From contig NC_017030.1 of the NCBI RefSeq assembly GCF_000255295.1, forward strand, positions 5,518,001-5,582,000: DNA of 64,000 bases, written 5' to 3'. A program made the translations under genes and the position numbers. This DNA comes from Corallococcus coralloides DSM 2259 (GTDB lineage: Bacteria > Myxococcota > Myxococcia > Myxococcales > Myxococcaceae). Under the pieces are notes generated by a model. The model was not told the origin of the DNA. It ran no database searches and worked only from the letters and a program-made list of their open reading frames with translations. Positions 17,401 through 41,774 of the stretch are shown here, in pieces (the stretch's first letter is position 1; each line of letters starts with the position of its first letter).

Positions 17401-19193
17401 GACTCTTCCAGCAGCTCGCCCACCCGCATCGCGGGCAACGTCACGTCCACCGGCACGAAGGCGCCTCCCGCCTTCAGCACCGCCAGCATCCCCACCACCC
17501 ACTCCACACTTCTCTCCACCAGCAGACCCACCCTCACCTCCGGGCCCACTCCCAGGCCCTTGAGGTGATGCGCCAACTGGTTCGCCTTTGCGTCTACCTC
17601 TGCGTAGCTCACCCCTCCGGCTTCCGTCCGCACTGCCTCCGCTTCCGGCCGCGCGTCCACCACCGCTTCGAAGACTTCGTGCCCGCACTCGTCCTTCGGG
17701 CCGTATGCCTTCTGGGTCCGGTTCCACTCCTCCACCACCCGCCGCCGCTCCTCCGCCCCCATCCACTCCACGTCCCCGATTCGCAGCTCCGGCTTCTCCA
17801 CCAGCGTCCGCACCACGCGCTGGAAGCCGTCCATCCACCTGAGGACCGTCCGCTCCTCGTACAGGTCCGTGCTGTACTCCCAGAGCCCCGTCAGCCCTTC
17901 CGCTCCCTCCGTGAGCTGGAGGCTCAGGTCGAGCTTCGCGAGCCCGCTCTCCATCACGATCGGGCGCAGCACGAGCCCGGGGATGTGGACCTCCGACAGC
18001 GGCGAGTTCTGGAAGTTGAACGACACCCGGTAGAACGGCGTCTGTCCGGCCTCACGTCCCGGCTGGAGCGCCGCGACGATCTGCTCCAACGGGATGTCCT
18101 GCTGCGCGTAGGCCTCCACGCACGTCTTTCGCACGCGCCCGAGCAGCTCCCGCAACGTCGGGTTGCCCGACAGGTCCGTGCGCATCACCACCGTGCTGAC
18201 GAAGAAGCCGATCAGCCCCTCCACCTCGCGGCGGTTGCGGCCCGCGACGGGCGTGCCCACCGCCACGTCGTACTGCCCGGACTCGTGCGCGAGCACGACC
18301 TCCAGGGCCGCCAGCAACACCATGAACGGCGTCACACCTTCCTTCCGAGCATGGGCCTTCAGCGCCTCCCACGGTCCCTGCTGGATGCGGAACGGGAGCG
18401 CACCGCCTCGCACGCCGGCCCCCGCTCGCGGATGGTCGGTCGGGAGCTCCAGCATCTCCAGGCCGGTGAGTCGCTCACGCCAGTAGGCGAGCTGCTTCTC
18501 CAGCACCGCCTGCTGCGCGCTTCCCCGCTGCCAGACCGCCCAGTCCGCGTACTGGATCTTCGGTGGCGGAAGCGTGGCCTGACGTCCGTGGCTGAAGGCG
18601 TCGTAGAGCGCCAGCACCTCCCGCACCAGCACGCCCATGGACCAGATGTCGAAGACGATGTGGTGCAGCACCAGCGCCAGCACATGGTCGTTCGCGTCCA
18701 GCCGGATCCACGTCGCGCGCAGGAGCGGGCCCTTCTCCAGGTCGAACGGGCGCAGCATCTCCGCCTTCGCCAGCCGCAGCGCTTCCGCGTCCCGCTCCGG
18801 TTCGGGCAGGGCCCGCAGGTCCACCGAGGACACCGTCAGCTCCAGCGTCGGGGCGATGCGCTGCACCGGCTGTCCACGCTCCTGCGTGAACGTCGTGCGC
18901 AGCACTTCGTGGCGGTCGACCAGCGCCTGGAGCGCACGCTGGAAGGCCTCCACGTTCAGCGGCCCGGTCGCGCGCAGGACGATGGGCAGGTTGTAGAGCG
19001 CGAGCCCTGGCTGGAGCTGATCAATGAACCACAACCGCTGCTGCGCGAACGACAGCGGCGGCGGCAGGGACTTGTCGCGCGAGGGGATGGCATCGGGCGC
19101 GGACGCCCCCGCCGCCTCATGCTTCAACCGGCGCATCAGCTCTTCGCGCTTCTCCGGGGAGAGATTGCCAAACCGCTGGACCAACCCGCTCAT
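11481..19193 (-). CDS. Nonribosomal peptide synthetase, C-A-T-C-A-T-C (terminal condensation domain)
   Basis: A 2570-aa NRPS. After a short N-terminal linker (LSPEKREELMRRLKHE, docking-like) come C1 (about 45-480, active site HHIVFDI), A1 (480-990), T1 (GGHSLIGTQ, about 1033), C2 (1090-1530, HHIVSDA), A2 (1530-2040), T2 (GGHSLIATQ, about 2083) and a complete last C domain (2145-2560, HHAVTDF). No thioesterase or reductase follows. Both A domains read by eye as pocket code D-A-A-T-I-A-G-V-C-K. This is close to the GrsA-Phe code but with a smaller residue at the pocket floor, suggesting Tyr, Trp or another aromatic. The terminal C domain keeps both His and the Asp, so it may release the chain by cyclisation or transfer to a free amine or alcohol. 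The start overlaps the PKS stop by 4 nt (ATGA). Confidence 0.95.
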   Translation of the reverse strand: MSGLVQRFGNLSPEKREELMRRLKHEAAGASAPDAIPSRDKSLPPPLSFAQQRLWFIDQLQPGLALYNLPIVLRATGPLNVEAFQRALQALVDRHEVLRTTFTQERGQPVQRIAPTLELTVSSVDLRALPEPERDAEALRLAKAEMLRPFDLEKGPLLRATWIRLDANDHVLALVLHHIVFDIWSMGVLVREVLALYDAFSHGRQATLPPPKIQYADWAVWQRGSAQQAVLEKQLAYWRERLTGLEMLELPTDHPRAGAGVRGGALPFRIQQGPWEALKAHARKEGVTPFMVLLAALEVVLAHESGQYDVAVGTPVAGRNRREVEGLIGFFVSTVVMRTDLSGNPTLRELLGRVRKTCVEAYAQQDIPLEQIVAALQPGREAGQTPFYRVSFNFQNSPLSEVHIPGLVLRPIVMESGLAKLDLSLQLTEGAEGLTGLWEYSTDLYEERTVLRWMDGFQRVVRTLVEKPELRIGDVEWMGAEERRRVVEEWNRTQKAYGPKDECGHEVFEAVVDARPEAEAVRTEAGGVSYAEVDAKANQLAHHLKGLGVGPEVRVGLLVERSVEWVVGMLAVLKAGGAFVPVDVTLPAMRVGELLEESGVALVLTNSTLADELPTGNAVLVLLDDDSSRIVRQPKTRPAKRVGPESLAYVLFTSGSTGKPKGVMVRHGSLANMAHAVAEAHGVKPEDRVLQYASPGFDASVAEVFSTLAAGASLCLAPREALMPGGALEATVKALGATVVTLTPSVLGQVQDGGLEGIRTLISAGEAVPSALVRKWSEGRRMLNGYGPTEVTVCASVATSLSPERVTVGKPLGNVRLYVLDEAQRPVGVGVVGELYVGGAGLARGYLGQPALTAERFLPDGFSGEAGSRLYRTGDLVRWGEDGDVEYVGRRDGQVKVRGMRLEVGEVEGVLATHPAVKQAAVVAKKDATGTKLWAYVVGDVEAAALREWLRERVPEHMVPTAYGTLEALPLTSSGKVDRAKLPALTADATPRAHVFTAPRTPVEQLIADQWAELLKVERVGLTDNFFDLGGHSLIGTQVVSRLRELFGVELPLQQVFDAPTVELLAARVDALRARSEGASAMPPVSPVSREAALPLSFAQQRLWFLDRLEPGSPLYNVPAAVRLSGALDVGVLERCFAEILRRHEVLRTTFPVSRQTPVQEIHTEGRLPLEVRDLNALDESRRHAEVLRLAEEEARKPFDLSQGPLVRGVLLKLGATEHVLLLTMHHIVSDAWSTGILLRELGAFYPAYLGGEEPSLPELAVQYADYAAWQRSWLSEERLASELGWWKARLDGAPALLELPADHPRPAVQTHRGTHRVQRMPLELQEGVRRLARSEGVTPFMVLLAAFNALLSHLSGREDIVIGTDVAGRDHREVEGLIGFFINQLVLRTRVERGASFRELLGGVRETTLSAYAHQHVPFEKLVEAINPERSLGHAPLFQVKLLLQNAPVPELRLPGLSLRGVDFETGTAKLDLIVSFTEGAEGLTGLWEYSTDLYEERTVRRWMEGFERVVRALVEKPEQRVGDVEWMGAEERRQVVEAWNRTGKTYGPKDECGHEVFEAVVDARPEAEAVRTEAGGVSYAELEVRANQLAHHLKGQGVGPEVRVGLLVERSVEWVVGMLAVLKAGGAFVPVDVTLPAMRVGELLEESGVALVLTREELADELPTGNAVLAFVDADARQVATQPKTRPAKRVGPESLAYVLFTSGSTGKPKGVMVRHGSLANMAHAVAEAHGVKPEDRVLQYASPGFDASVAEVFSTLAAGASLCLAPREALMPGGALEATVKSLGATVVTLTPSVLGQVQDGGLEGIRTLISAGEAVPAALVRKWSEGRRMLNGYGPTEVTVCASVATSLSPERVTVGKPLGNVRLYVLDEAQRPVGVGVVGELYVGGAGLARGYLGQPALTAERFLPDGFSGEASSRLYRTGDLVRWGEDGDVEYVGRRDGQVKVRGMRLEVGEVEGVLATHPAVKQAAVVAKKDATGTKLWAYVVGDVETAALREWLRERVPEHMVPTAYGTLEALPLTSSGKVDRAKLPALTADATPRAHVFTAPRTPVEQLIADQWAELLKVERVGLTDNFFDLGGHSLIATQVVTRLGALFGRELALADLFERPTVLALAELLQASGTPEGAKPLPPVVPTSPTDTLPLSFSQEVYWSPEQGGADSAHNASPVVLGLGGMLDVAAMKRGVEEIVRRHESLRTTFPTVDGKPRQHILPPGPIPFEVEKLDTLPEAEREAEALRRAGAQMDRPFDLERGPLLRCHLYRLGAEQHVLLVNMHHAVTDFVSFSVFAGELAVLYAAFREGRESPLPELPIQYQDFTRWQHAWLNDGALERLRTYWSGKLAGPPEDVRLPLDFPRPAQESLRGASLDLVLPPELVARLKQLCRAEGVTLFMVLLSAFQVLLSRRAGQEDIRVGFAHAQRPRPELEPLIGMFAGYLVIRTRMEQGLAPREALARVRTAYLEAFAHQGLPHAELVRVLPGLCRIGFTFSDREGNGPQVPGLAVRPLMRSRGWTLYDLKLGVSDTPGGLIATLEYKVDLFRPDTIAELLHEWRQVLQSFCEAFPPSNARNQP
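12938..14760 (-). repeat. Near-identical A-T block, copy 1 (module 7)
   Basis: This is the DNA of the second A-T unit of the 2570-aa NRPS. It aligns without gaps to copy 2 at a constant offset of 3153 bp (for example cgcgtcttcg at 14131 and 17284), and to copy 3. Differences are scattered except in a patch at about 14145-14240, which encodes the stretch just before the LFTSGSTG core and is clearly divergent. Boundaries are by eye. Confidence 0.85.
16091..17913 (-). repeat. Near-identical A-T block, copy 2 (module 6)
   Basis: This is the DNA of the first A-T unit of the 2570-aa NRPS. It is collinear with copy 1 (offset 3153 bp) and with copy 3 (offset 7884 bp; acaggctcgc at 17051 and 24935). 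The divergent patch lies at about 17297-17390. The pocket residues are the same as in the other two copies. Boundaries are by eye. Confidence 0.85.
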
Positions 19194-22100
19194 GGTGCCT
19201 TCTCCATCTCCGCCAGCAGCGCCTCGAGCCGGCCCGCGTCGACCTGGGATGCCTGGGCCTCGAGGATCGCGTTCACCACCCCCAGCACCGTGGGCGTTTC
19301 AAACAGACCCCGGATGGACACCTCCACCGAGAACAGCTCACGCAGCCGAGACACCACCTGCATGCCCAGCAGCGAGTGACCGCCCAGCTCGAAGAAGTTG
19401 TCGTGGATGCCCACCCGGTCCACGCCCAGGAGCTCCTGCCACAGCTCCGCGATCTGCTGCTGGATGGCATCCTCCGGCGCCACGTACGGCGTCCCCAGCG
19501 CGGGCCGCGCATGCGCCGAAGCAGGACGCGACCCAGGCGCTCCGGCCACCGCCGCGGCGGCCTCCGAGGGCACGGTGCCCCGCGCCCTGCGCGCCGAGAG
19601 CTCTCCCGTGGAGACCAGGAGGCGGCCCCCTTCTCCGAGCCCCAGGATGCGCTGGAACGCGCGCGCACCCTCCTCCAACGTGAGGCCCAACCGCCCGGCC
19701 TCCTCGGTCCAACCGTCCCAGTCGACGGACAGCCACGGCGTCTCGCCGTGCCGCGCCTGCTCCGCGGCGAAGGCGTCCAGGAAGTGGTTGGCGGACGCAT
19801 AGGCCGCGAAGCCCAGACCGCCCAGCACCGTGGACAGCGACGACTGGAGCATCACGAAGTCCAGCGGCTCCGCCTTCAGTGCGCGGGTCAGCGCGAGGAG
19901 CCCATGCACCTTGGCCTCGAACAACAGGCCGCAGCGCGACGGCACCACCTCCGAGACGAGCACGTTCGCCGGAGCGCCCACCACGCCCGCGGCGTGGATG
20001 ACCCCGTGCAGGGCACCGAAGCGCTCGCGGGCCAGGGCCACCATGCGCTGGCAGTCCTCGTCGGAAGTCACATCCGCCGATACCACCAGCACCTCCGCGC
20101 CCTGCCGCTCCAGGTCCTCCAGCACGCGCAGCTTGCGAGACGTGGCGTCCTCGTGGCCGTGCTCGGCCTGCCACGCGGTCCAGGCTTCACGTGGCGGCAG
20201 TCCGGTGCGGCCCACCAGCACCAGCCGCGCCCGGACCTCCGTCGCCAGCCGCGACGCGAGCGCCAGGCCCATGCGGCCCAATCCGCCAGTGATGAGGTAG
20301 ACGCCGCCCTCGCGAAGCAGGCCGCGCGTGGACACGTCCGGCAGGGACACCGGCGCGAAGTCCTCCACCCAGCGGTGACGGCCTCGCAGCGCCACCACCG
20401 CGTCGCGCGGATCCGACTCCAGCTCCGCCACCAGCGTGTCCAGCCACATCCGTGCGCTGGCGCTCCCCTCCTTCGGCGGCACCGTGACGTCCACCGCGCG
20501 ACAACGCCAGCCGGGCCCGAGCTCCTGCGGCAGCACGCGGCATGGCCCCAACGCCAGGGCCTGCGCCGGATCCAGCGGCTCCTCTCCGGTGACGTCGTGA
20601 GCACCGGCGGTCACGACCGTCAGCGACGTGACCCCGCCGGGCCAACGTGCCTCCATCGCGCGCGCCAGGTACAACGGCGGATAGAAGCTCCGGGCAATCG
20701 CCGCCTCCACATGCGCCGTGCTCCCGGGAGCATGGCCCGCGAGCGCCCATCCATCCAGGAAGGCCACCCGCTCCGGCCGCGCGTCTCCCAGTGCCTCCAG
20801 CAGCCAGGCGTGGTGTTCCGGCCGCGTCCCGTCCATCGCGAAGCGATCCGCCGCCAGCGGCAGGAAGTCGCTCCCGGGCACCACCTCCACCACGGAGCAT
20901 CCGCTCCGCCGCAGCCGCTCCGCGACCGCCGTCCCCGGTCCGTCCACGAAGAGCAGCCAGCCGCCGTTCGCGCGCGAGGGCTCCGCACGCCGCGCCTGCT
21001 TCCAGGCCAGCGAATAGAACCAGCCCGCGGTCTCCGGCCGCTTCGTCACCCGGCCGCGCGTGTCGTGCGTGTCCTTCGCGGGGCGGGCCTCCACCCAGTA
21101 GCGCTGACGCTCGAAGGGATAGGTGGGAAGGGGCACGCGCCGCCGGGCTTCGGGGCCGTACAGCTTCGTTCCATCCAGGCGCACGCCGGACAGCCACAAC
21201 CGTCCCGCGGCGCCCAGCAGGGCCTCCAGGTCCGTGCGTGTTTCCTGGGCGTGTCGCATGGACGCGACCACCACGGAAGGCGCCGGCGAGGCACGCCGCG
21301 CCAGGGTCGCCAGGGTGTTGCCCGGCCCGACCTCCAGCAGCGCGCGCGACGGTTCCTCCATCAGCGTGCGGATGCCCTGCGCGAAGCGCACCGGGCGGCG
21401 CAGGTGCTCGACCCAGTAGTCCGGGCTGCGCGCCTGCTCGGGGGTGATCCACGTGCCGGTGACGTTGGAGACCCACGGGAGCGTGGGTTCGGACCAGCGC
21501 ACCGCGCGGAGGCGCTCGGCGAAGGCGCCCAGGATGGGGGCCATCATCGACGAGTGAAAGGCGTGCGACGTGTGCAGCCGCCGGCACGCAACGCGGCTCT
21601 GCTCCAGACGCGTGGCCAGGCGGTCGACGGACTCCATCGGCCCCGAGACGACGCACAGCGATGGCGCGTTGACGGCCGCCAGCGACAGCTCCTTCCCCAG
21701 CAGCTCCTGGACCTGGGCCTCCGGCAGCGACACGGAGAGCATGGCCCCGGGGGGAAGCTGCTCGATGAGCGCGCCCCGCGCGGCGATGAGCGACAGCGCA
21801 TCCTCCAACTTCAGCACGCCCGCGAGACAGGCCGCGACGTACTCACCCACGCTGTGTCCCAGCATCGCCCGAGGCTTCACGCCCCAGGCCATCCACGTGC
21901 GGGCCAGCGCGTAGGAGACAGCGAAGAGCGCGGGCTGGGTGAGCGCGGTGCGGCGCAGCTGGCGATCCGCCTCGATGTCCGCGTCCCGGGCCAGCAGGAG
22001 CGGACGCAGGTCCAGCTTGAGCGTGGGCAGCAGGAGGTCGCAGCACGCATCCAGGTGCTTGCGGAACACCGGGAGTTGTTCGTGGATCCCGCGCGCCATG

Positions 22101-23732
22101 CCGGCGAACTGGGCGCCCTGCCCCGGGAACAGGAAGGCCGTCTGCCGCTCCACGGCGGCCTCGTGCAGGGTGAGCAGCCGCGACTCGTCCCGTGACGTGA
22201 GGACCTGTCGGGCATCCTCTCCGTCGCGGCAGACGATGGCGCGCCGGTGTTCGAAGCGGCGGCGGCCCACCATCAGCGTGTGCGCCACGTCCGCCAGCTC
22301 CAGCTCCGGATTCCGGGTCAGGTGGGACGCGAGCTGTTCGGTCGCCACGTCCAGGGCCGCCTCGCTGCGTGCGGACAGCAGCAGCAGGTGCGCGGAGCGC
22401 GAGCTGGAGGCGGTCTCGATGGAGGGCGCCTCCTCCAAGATGACGTGCGCGTTGGTGCCACCGATGCCGAACGAGCTGACGCCCGCGCGCCTCGGAGCGC
22501 CGTGGGGCGGCGCCCAGGGGCGCAGCGTGTTGTTGACGAAGAACGGACCGGCCGCGAAGTCGATGACCGGGTTGGGACGCTCGAAGTGCAGGCTGGGCGG
22601 GAGCTGCTGGTGGCGCAGCGCCATCACGACCTTGATCAACCCCGCGACGCCCGCAGCCGTATCCAGGTGGCCGATGTTCGTCTTCAGCGAGCCCAGCGCG
22701 ATGGTGCCCGGCGCGTTCGCCCGCGAGCGGAACGCCTGGTTGAGGGCGGAGACCTCGATGGGATCGCCCAGCGGCGTCGCCGTCCCGTGGGCCTCGACGT
22801 ACTGGATGTCCCCGGGCTTCACGCCAGCCACGCCGAGCGCCTCGGAGATGACGGCGGCCTGACCTTCCGCGCCCGGCGCCGTGTAGCCGGCGCGGCCCGC
22901 TCCGTCGTTGTTGACCGCGGAGCCCCGGATGACCGCGTGGATGGTGTCGCCCTGCGCGAGCGCGTCCGTCAACCGCTTGAGCACGACGATGCCCGCGCCC
23001 GACCCGCGCACGGTGCCCTGGGCCCTGGCGTCGAAGGCGCGGCAGTGCCCGTCCGGAGACAGGATGTCGCCCTCCTGGGCCAGGTAGCCGGCGCGCTGCG
23101 GAAGCGAGAGGGACACGCCGCCCGCGAGCGCCACGCTGGACTCCCCCGACAGCAGGGACTGGCACGCGAGGTGGACGGCCACGAGGGACGACGAGCACGC
23201 GGTCTGCACCGCGATGCACGGCCCGCGCAGGCCCAGCTTGTGCGCCACGCGCGTGGGCAGGAAGTCCTTCTCGTTGCTGATTCCGACCTGGTACGTGCCG
23301 ACCGACCCGAGCAGCTCCCGCTGGGGAATCAGCTGCGAGTAGAGGTACGCGGGCGCGCCCGTGCCGGCGAACAGCGCCACGGCCTTGGGCCAGGACTCGG
23401 CGTCGTAGCCCGCGTGCTCCAGTGCCTCCCAGGCGCACTCGAGGAAGAGCCGGTGCTGCGGGTCGAGGATCTCCGCCGCGCGAGGGCTCAGGCCGAAGAA
23501 GGCCGCATCGAACTTGTCCACGTCCGCCAGCGGATACGCCGCGCGGACATATCCGGGCCGGGACGCGAGCGCCGGATCCACTCCGGCCGCCTCCAGGTCC
23601 CGGTCGTCCAGGGCGACGAAGGACTCCACGCCATCCCGCACGTTGCGCCAGAGCGTGTCCACGTTCTCCGCGCCCGGGAAACGGCCACTCATGCCGACGA
23701 TGGCGATGGCTTCCTCTGAGACTTCGGCCTGC

Positions 23733-23740
<8 letters not shown>
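19190..23740 (-). CDS. Type I polyketide synthase module, KS-AT-KR-ACP
   Basis: A 1516-aa one-module PKS. KS (about 10-440) has the Cys in VQTACSSSL and the two His in VEAHGTATPLGDPIE and NIGHLDTAAGV. AT (about 535-830) has GQGAQF, GHSVGEY and the HAFH motif typical of malonyl-CoA. A KR structural part runs 890-1140 and the catalytic KR at about 1150-1330 (TGGLGRMG; Ser-Tyr in QSSLSTVLGG...AAYASANHF). ACP carries GGHSLLG at about 1455. There is no dehydratase or thioesterase. It would extend the upstream aminoacyl chain by malonate and reduce it to a beta-hydroxy acid, giving a statine-like residue. I chose ATG 23740 because AGGAGG ends 6 nt upstream; another ATG at 23746 abuts that site. The first bases overlap the preceding NRPS by 8 nt, and the stop overlaps the next NRPS. 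Confidence 0.95.
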
Positions 23741-39986
<16,246 letters not shown>

Positions 39987-39995
39987 TCAACTACG

Positions 39996-40013
39996 AGAAA
40001 TAACTGTATTTCT
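39996..40013. promoter_or_regulatory. AT-rich palindrome upstream of the NRPS operon
   Basis: AGAAATA-ACTG-TATTTCT is a perfect 7-bp inverted repeat with a 4-bp centre, located 10-27 bp upstream of the NRPS ATG. It sits in the only clearly AT-rich island of the locus (about 39985-40040). It could be an operator or, in the RNA, a hairpin over the place where a ribosome site should be. Function is inferred. Confidence 0.45.
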
Positions 40014-40099
40014 GAGTTTCCAATAGAGCTTTTGGACAATTGCCAGACCGACCAGGACGGAAATCCGGGTCCGTATCCACTCGGCGGGAAACATATGTC

Positions 40100-40432
40100 T
40101 CAGGATGCTGCGCGGGAGGACTCGGCGGGAGGCTTGTGCTCCAGGGTCCCGGCCGTCACGGGCTTGCCATCCAGGAGGACCTGCCCCTCCTGGGGCGAGT
40201 ACAACCCGGTGATGAGCTTGGCGAGCGTGGTCTTCCCGCCGCCGTTGCCGCCCACGATGAACAGCAGCTCCCCCCGGGCGCAGCTCCACTCCATGAGGGA
40301 CATGATGGGCGTCTGCCGGTAGAGGACCGCGAGCGTGTACCCCACCCCACAGGCGCCGGACACCAGCCCGGCCAGCACGGACGCCAGGAAGCGGCCCTTC
40401 GACGCATGGAACAGCAGCGACAACAGCTTCAT
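40100..40432 (-). pseudogene. Deletion remnant of a cyclic-peptide-type ABC exporter
   Basis: A 110-aa frame. Residues 1-31 ([15 protein letters not shown] then a hydrophobic run) match the N-terminus of SyrD/PvdE-type exporters, which have about 550 residues. Next comes [19 protein letters not shown], resembling the end of the last membrane helix. The sequence then jumps to ATPase start [20 protein letters not shown] (Walker A) and [11 protein letters not shown], and then to an unrelated tail. Most membrane helices, the signature motif and Walker B are absent. All junctions keep the frame, so it is a multiply deleted relic or, less likely, a retained short peptide. Its ATG overlaps the TGA of the nucleotidyltransferase gene (ATGA), and it lies just upstream of the NRPS, where a dedicated exporter would be expected. 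A fuller homologue begins at the right edge (63360-64000). Confidence 0.7.
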
Positions 40433-41583
40433 CCGCCCTGCCTCGCGCGCCACGCATCCAGGACCTGCCGCGAGCCGCCCGTTGCGTCGAGCGTGAGCGC
40501 GTACACGTCCAGCGCCTCCGTCAGCAGGTGCGAGCCAAGCAACTCCGCGGCTCCCGCGCTGTCGGGGCCCTGGCGCAACACCCGCTGCGCCGCCAGCACC
40601 GCGAGACTGTCCTCCATCAGCGGCGGCCGCTCCGCGTCGTCCCCCGCCGGCACGAGCTCCGCCAGGGGCACGGGCGCGTCCACGCCCGACAGCGCCGGAG
40701 GATCCGCGAGGGGCAGCAGGAGCGCCGCGAGCCGTGCCGGATGACCGAGCATGCGCCCCTGGGCATGGAACCGGTCCATGGCATCCCCGAGCGAGAACAG
40801 CCCCTCCCACGCGAACGGGCTCAGCTGTCCCAGGGACGGGAGCGTGTGCGCCAGCACGTCGAATTCGCGCATGCGGCGGAGGCAGGCCCCGGCCACACCC
40901 AGGCTCAGGCACTCCAGCAGCTCATGGAGGCGCAATGCGAACGGGCTGTCCGGCAGCGCGGCGACGCCTTCGCGCAGGGCCTCCAGCGTCCGGGGTTCGA
41001 GCGTCAGGCCGCGCCGGGCGGAGATGCGCAGCGCCCGGTAGACGAGCGACGGATCATCACGGAAGCGCTCGGAGGGCTCTCCCAGCGAGCGCAGCACTCG
41101 GGCGCGGACGTCGGCCACGCCACCCACGAAGTCGAGCGTCTGGCCCGTGGCCGGATCATGGAAGAGCGCGTTGATGGAGAAGTCGCGCGAGGCCGCGTCC
41201 TGGGCCACCGTGCCTACCGGGAGCGCGCGGGACACGGCGCTCAGGTCGGCGTCCAGGGGCACCCGCGGCGTGGACGCGGGCGTGCGCAGCGGACGCATCG
41301 TGGCCACGTCGAAGGGTTTTCCGCCCTGGAACACCAGCGTCATCACCGAGCCCCGGCCGCCCAGCATCAGGCACTCCTCGAAGAGGCCGTGGGTCTGGTC
41401 CGCCCGGGCGTCCGTGGCGATGTCGAAGTCCTTGGGCGTCTGCTCGAGCAGCAGGTCCCTCACGCACCCGCCCACGAGCAGGGCCTGGAAGCCCGCGCCA
41501 CGAAGACGCTCGATGACGGCCAGGGCGTTGGGATCGATGCGCGAGGCATCAAAGGTCACGGGAGCTGAGGGGGCCTGGGACAT
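40429..41583 (-). CDS. PcnB/Cca-type nucleotidyltransferase (poly(A) polymerase/tRNA CCA family)
   Basis: A 384-aa class II nucleotidyltransferase. GGCVRD at residues 38-43 and the carboxylate pair DFD at 52-54 (PKDFDIAT) form the catalytic head. RDFSINALF at about 132 and [13 protein letters not shown] at about 185 form the neck and base-recognition region typical of poly(A) polymerase I and CCA-adding enzymes. Such enzymes add A or CCA to RNA 3' ends in the cytoplasm; sequence alone does not say which. I chose ATG 41583; an upstream ATG at 41643 would add a low-complexity Arg/Pro stretch. It is co-directional and overlapping with the exporter remnant, so it could be co-transcribed with the NRPS genes, but its role is probably housekeeping RNA metabolism. 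Confidence 0.82.
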   Translation of the reverse strand: MSQAPSAPVTFDASRIDPNALAVIERLRGAGFQALLVGGCVRDLLLEQTPKDFDIATDARADQTHGLFEECLMLGGRGSVMTLVFQGGKPFDVATMRPLRTPASTPRVPLDADLSAVSRALPVGTVAQDAASRDFSINALFHDPATGQTLDFVGGVADVRARVLRSLGEPSERFRDDPSLVYRALRISARRGLTLEPRTLEALREGVAALPDSPFALRLHELLECLSLGVAGACLRRMREFDVLAHTLPSLGQLSPFAWEGLFSLGDAMDRFHAQGRMLGHPARLAALLLPLADPPALSGVDAPVPLAELVPAGDDAERPPLMEDSLAVLAAQRVLRQGPDSAGAAELLGSHLLTEALDVYALTLDATGGSRQVLDAWRARQGG

Positions 41584-41722
41584 GCGTGCGGACTCACTTC
41601 CGCGCGGCCCCCGGGGAAGGGCTCGGCGCGCGCGGAGCAACACACGCGGATACCCTTCAAGTCCACGTTAATTTCCCACTCAAGGCAGGCATGCCAGAAC
41701 CAACCTGCCAGACAAGCCGAAA

Positions 41723-41751
41723 TATACTGATAAATCTGACAAACTTGTCAG
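41723..41751 (+). promoter_or_regulatory. Candidate -10 box and overlapping operator palindrome of the acylase gene
   Basis: TATACT at 41723-41728 is a near-consensus -10 hexamer in an AT-rich stretch; no good -35 box is visible. Eight bases later, CTGACAA-AC-TTGTCAG (41736-41751) is a perfect 7-bp inverted repeat where transcription would start, 23 bp before the ATG at 41775. This is a plausible repressor site of the TetR/GntR/MarR kind. Function is inferred. Confidence 0.45.
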
Positions 41752-41774
41752 CCCCGTTTGCGAGACTGTGACAC

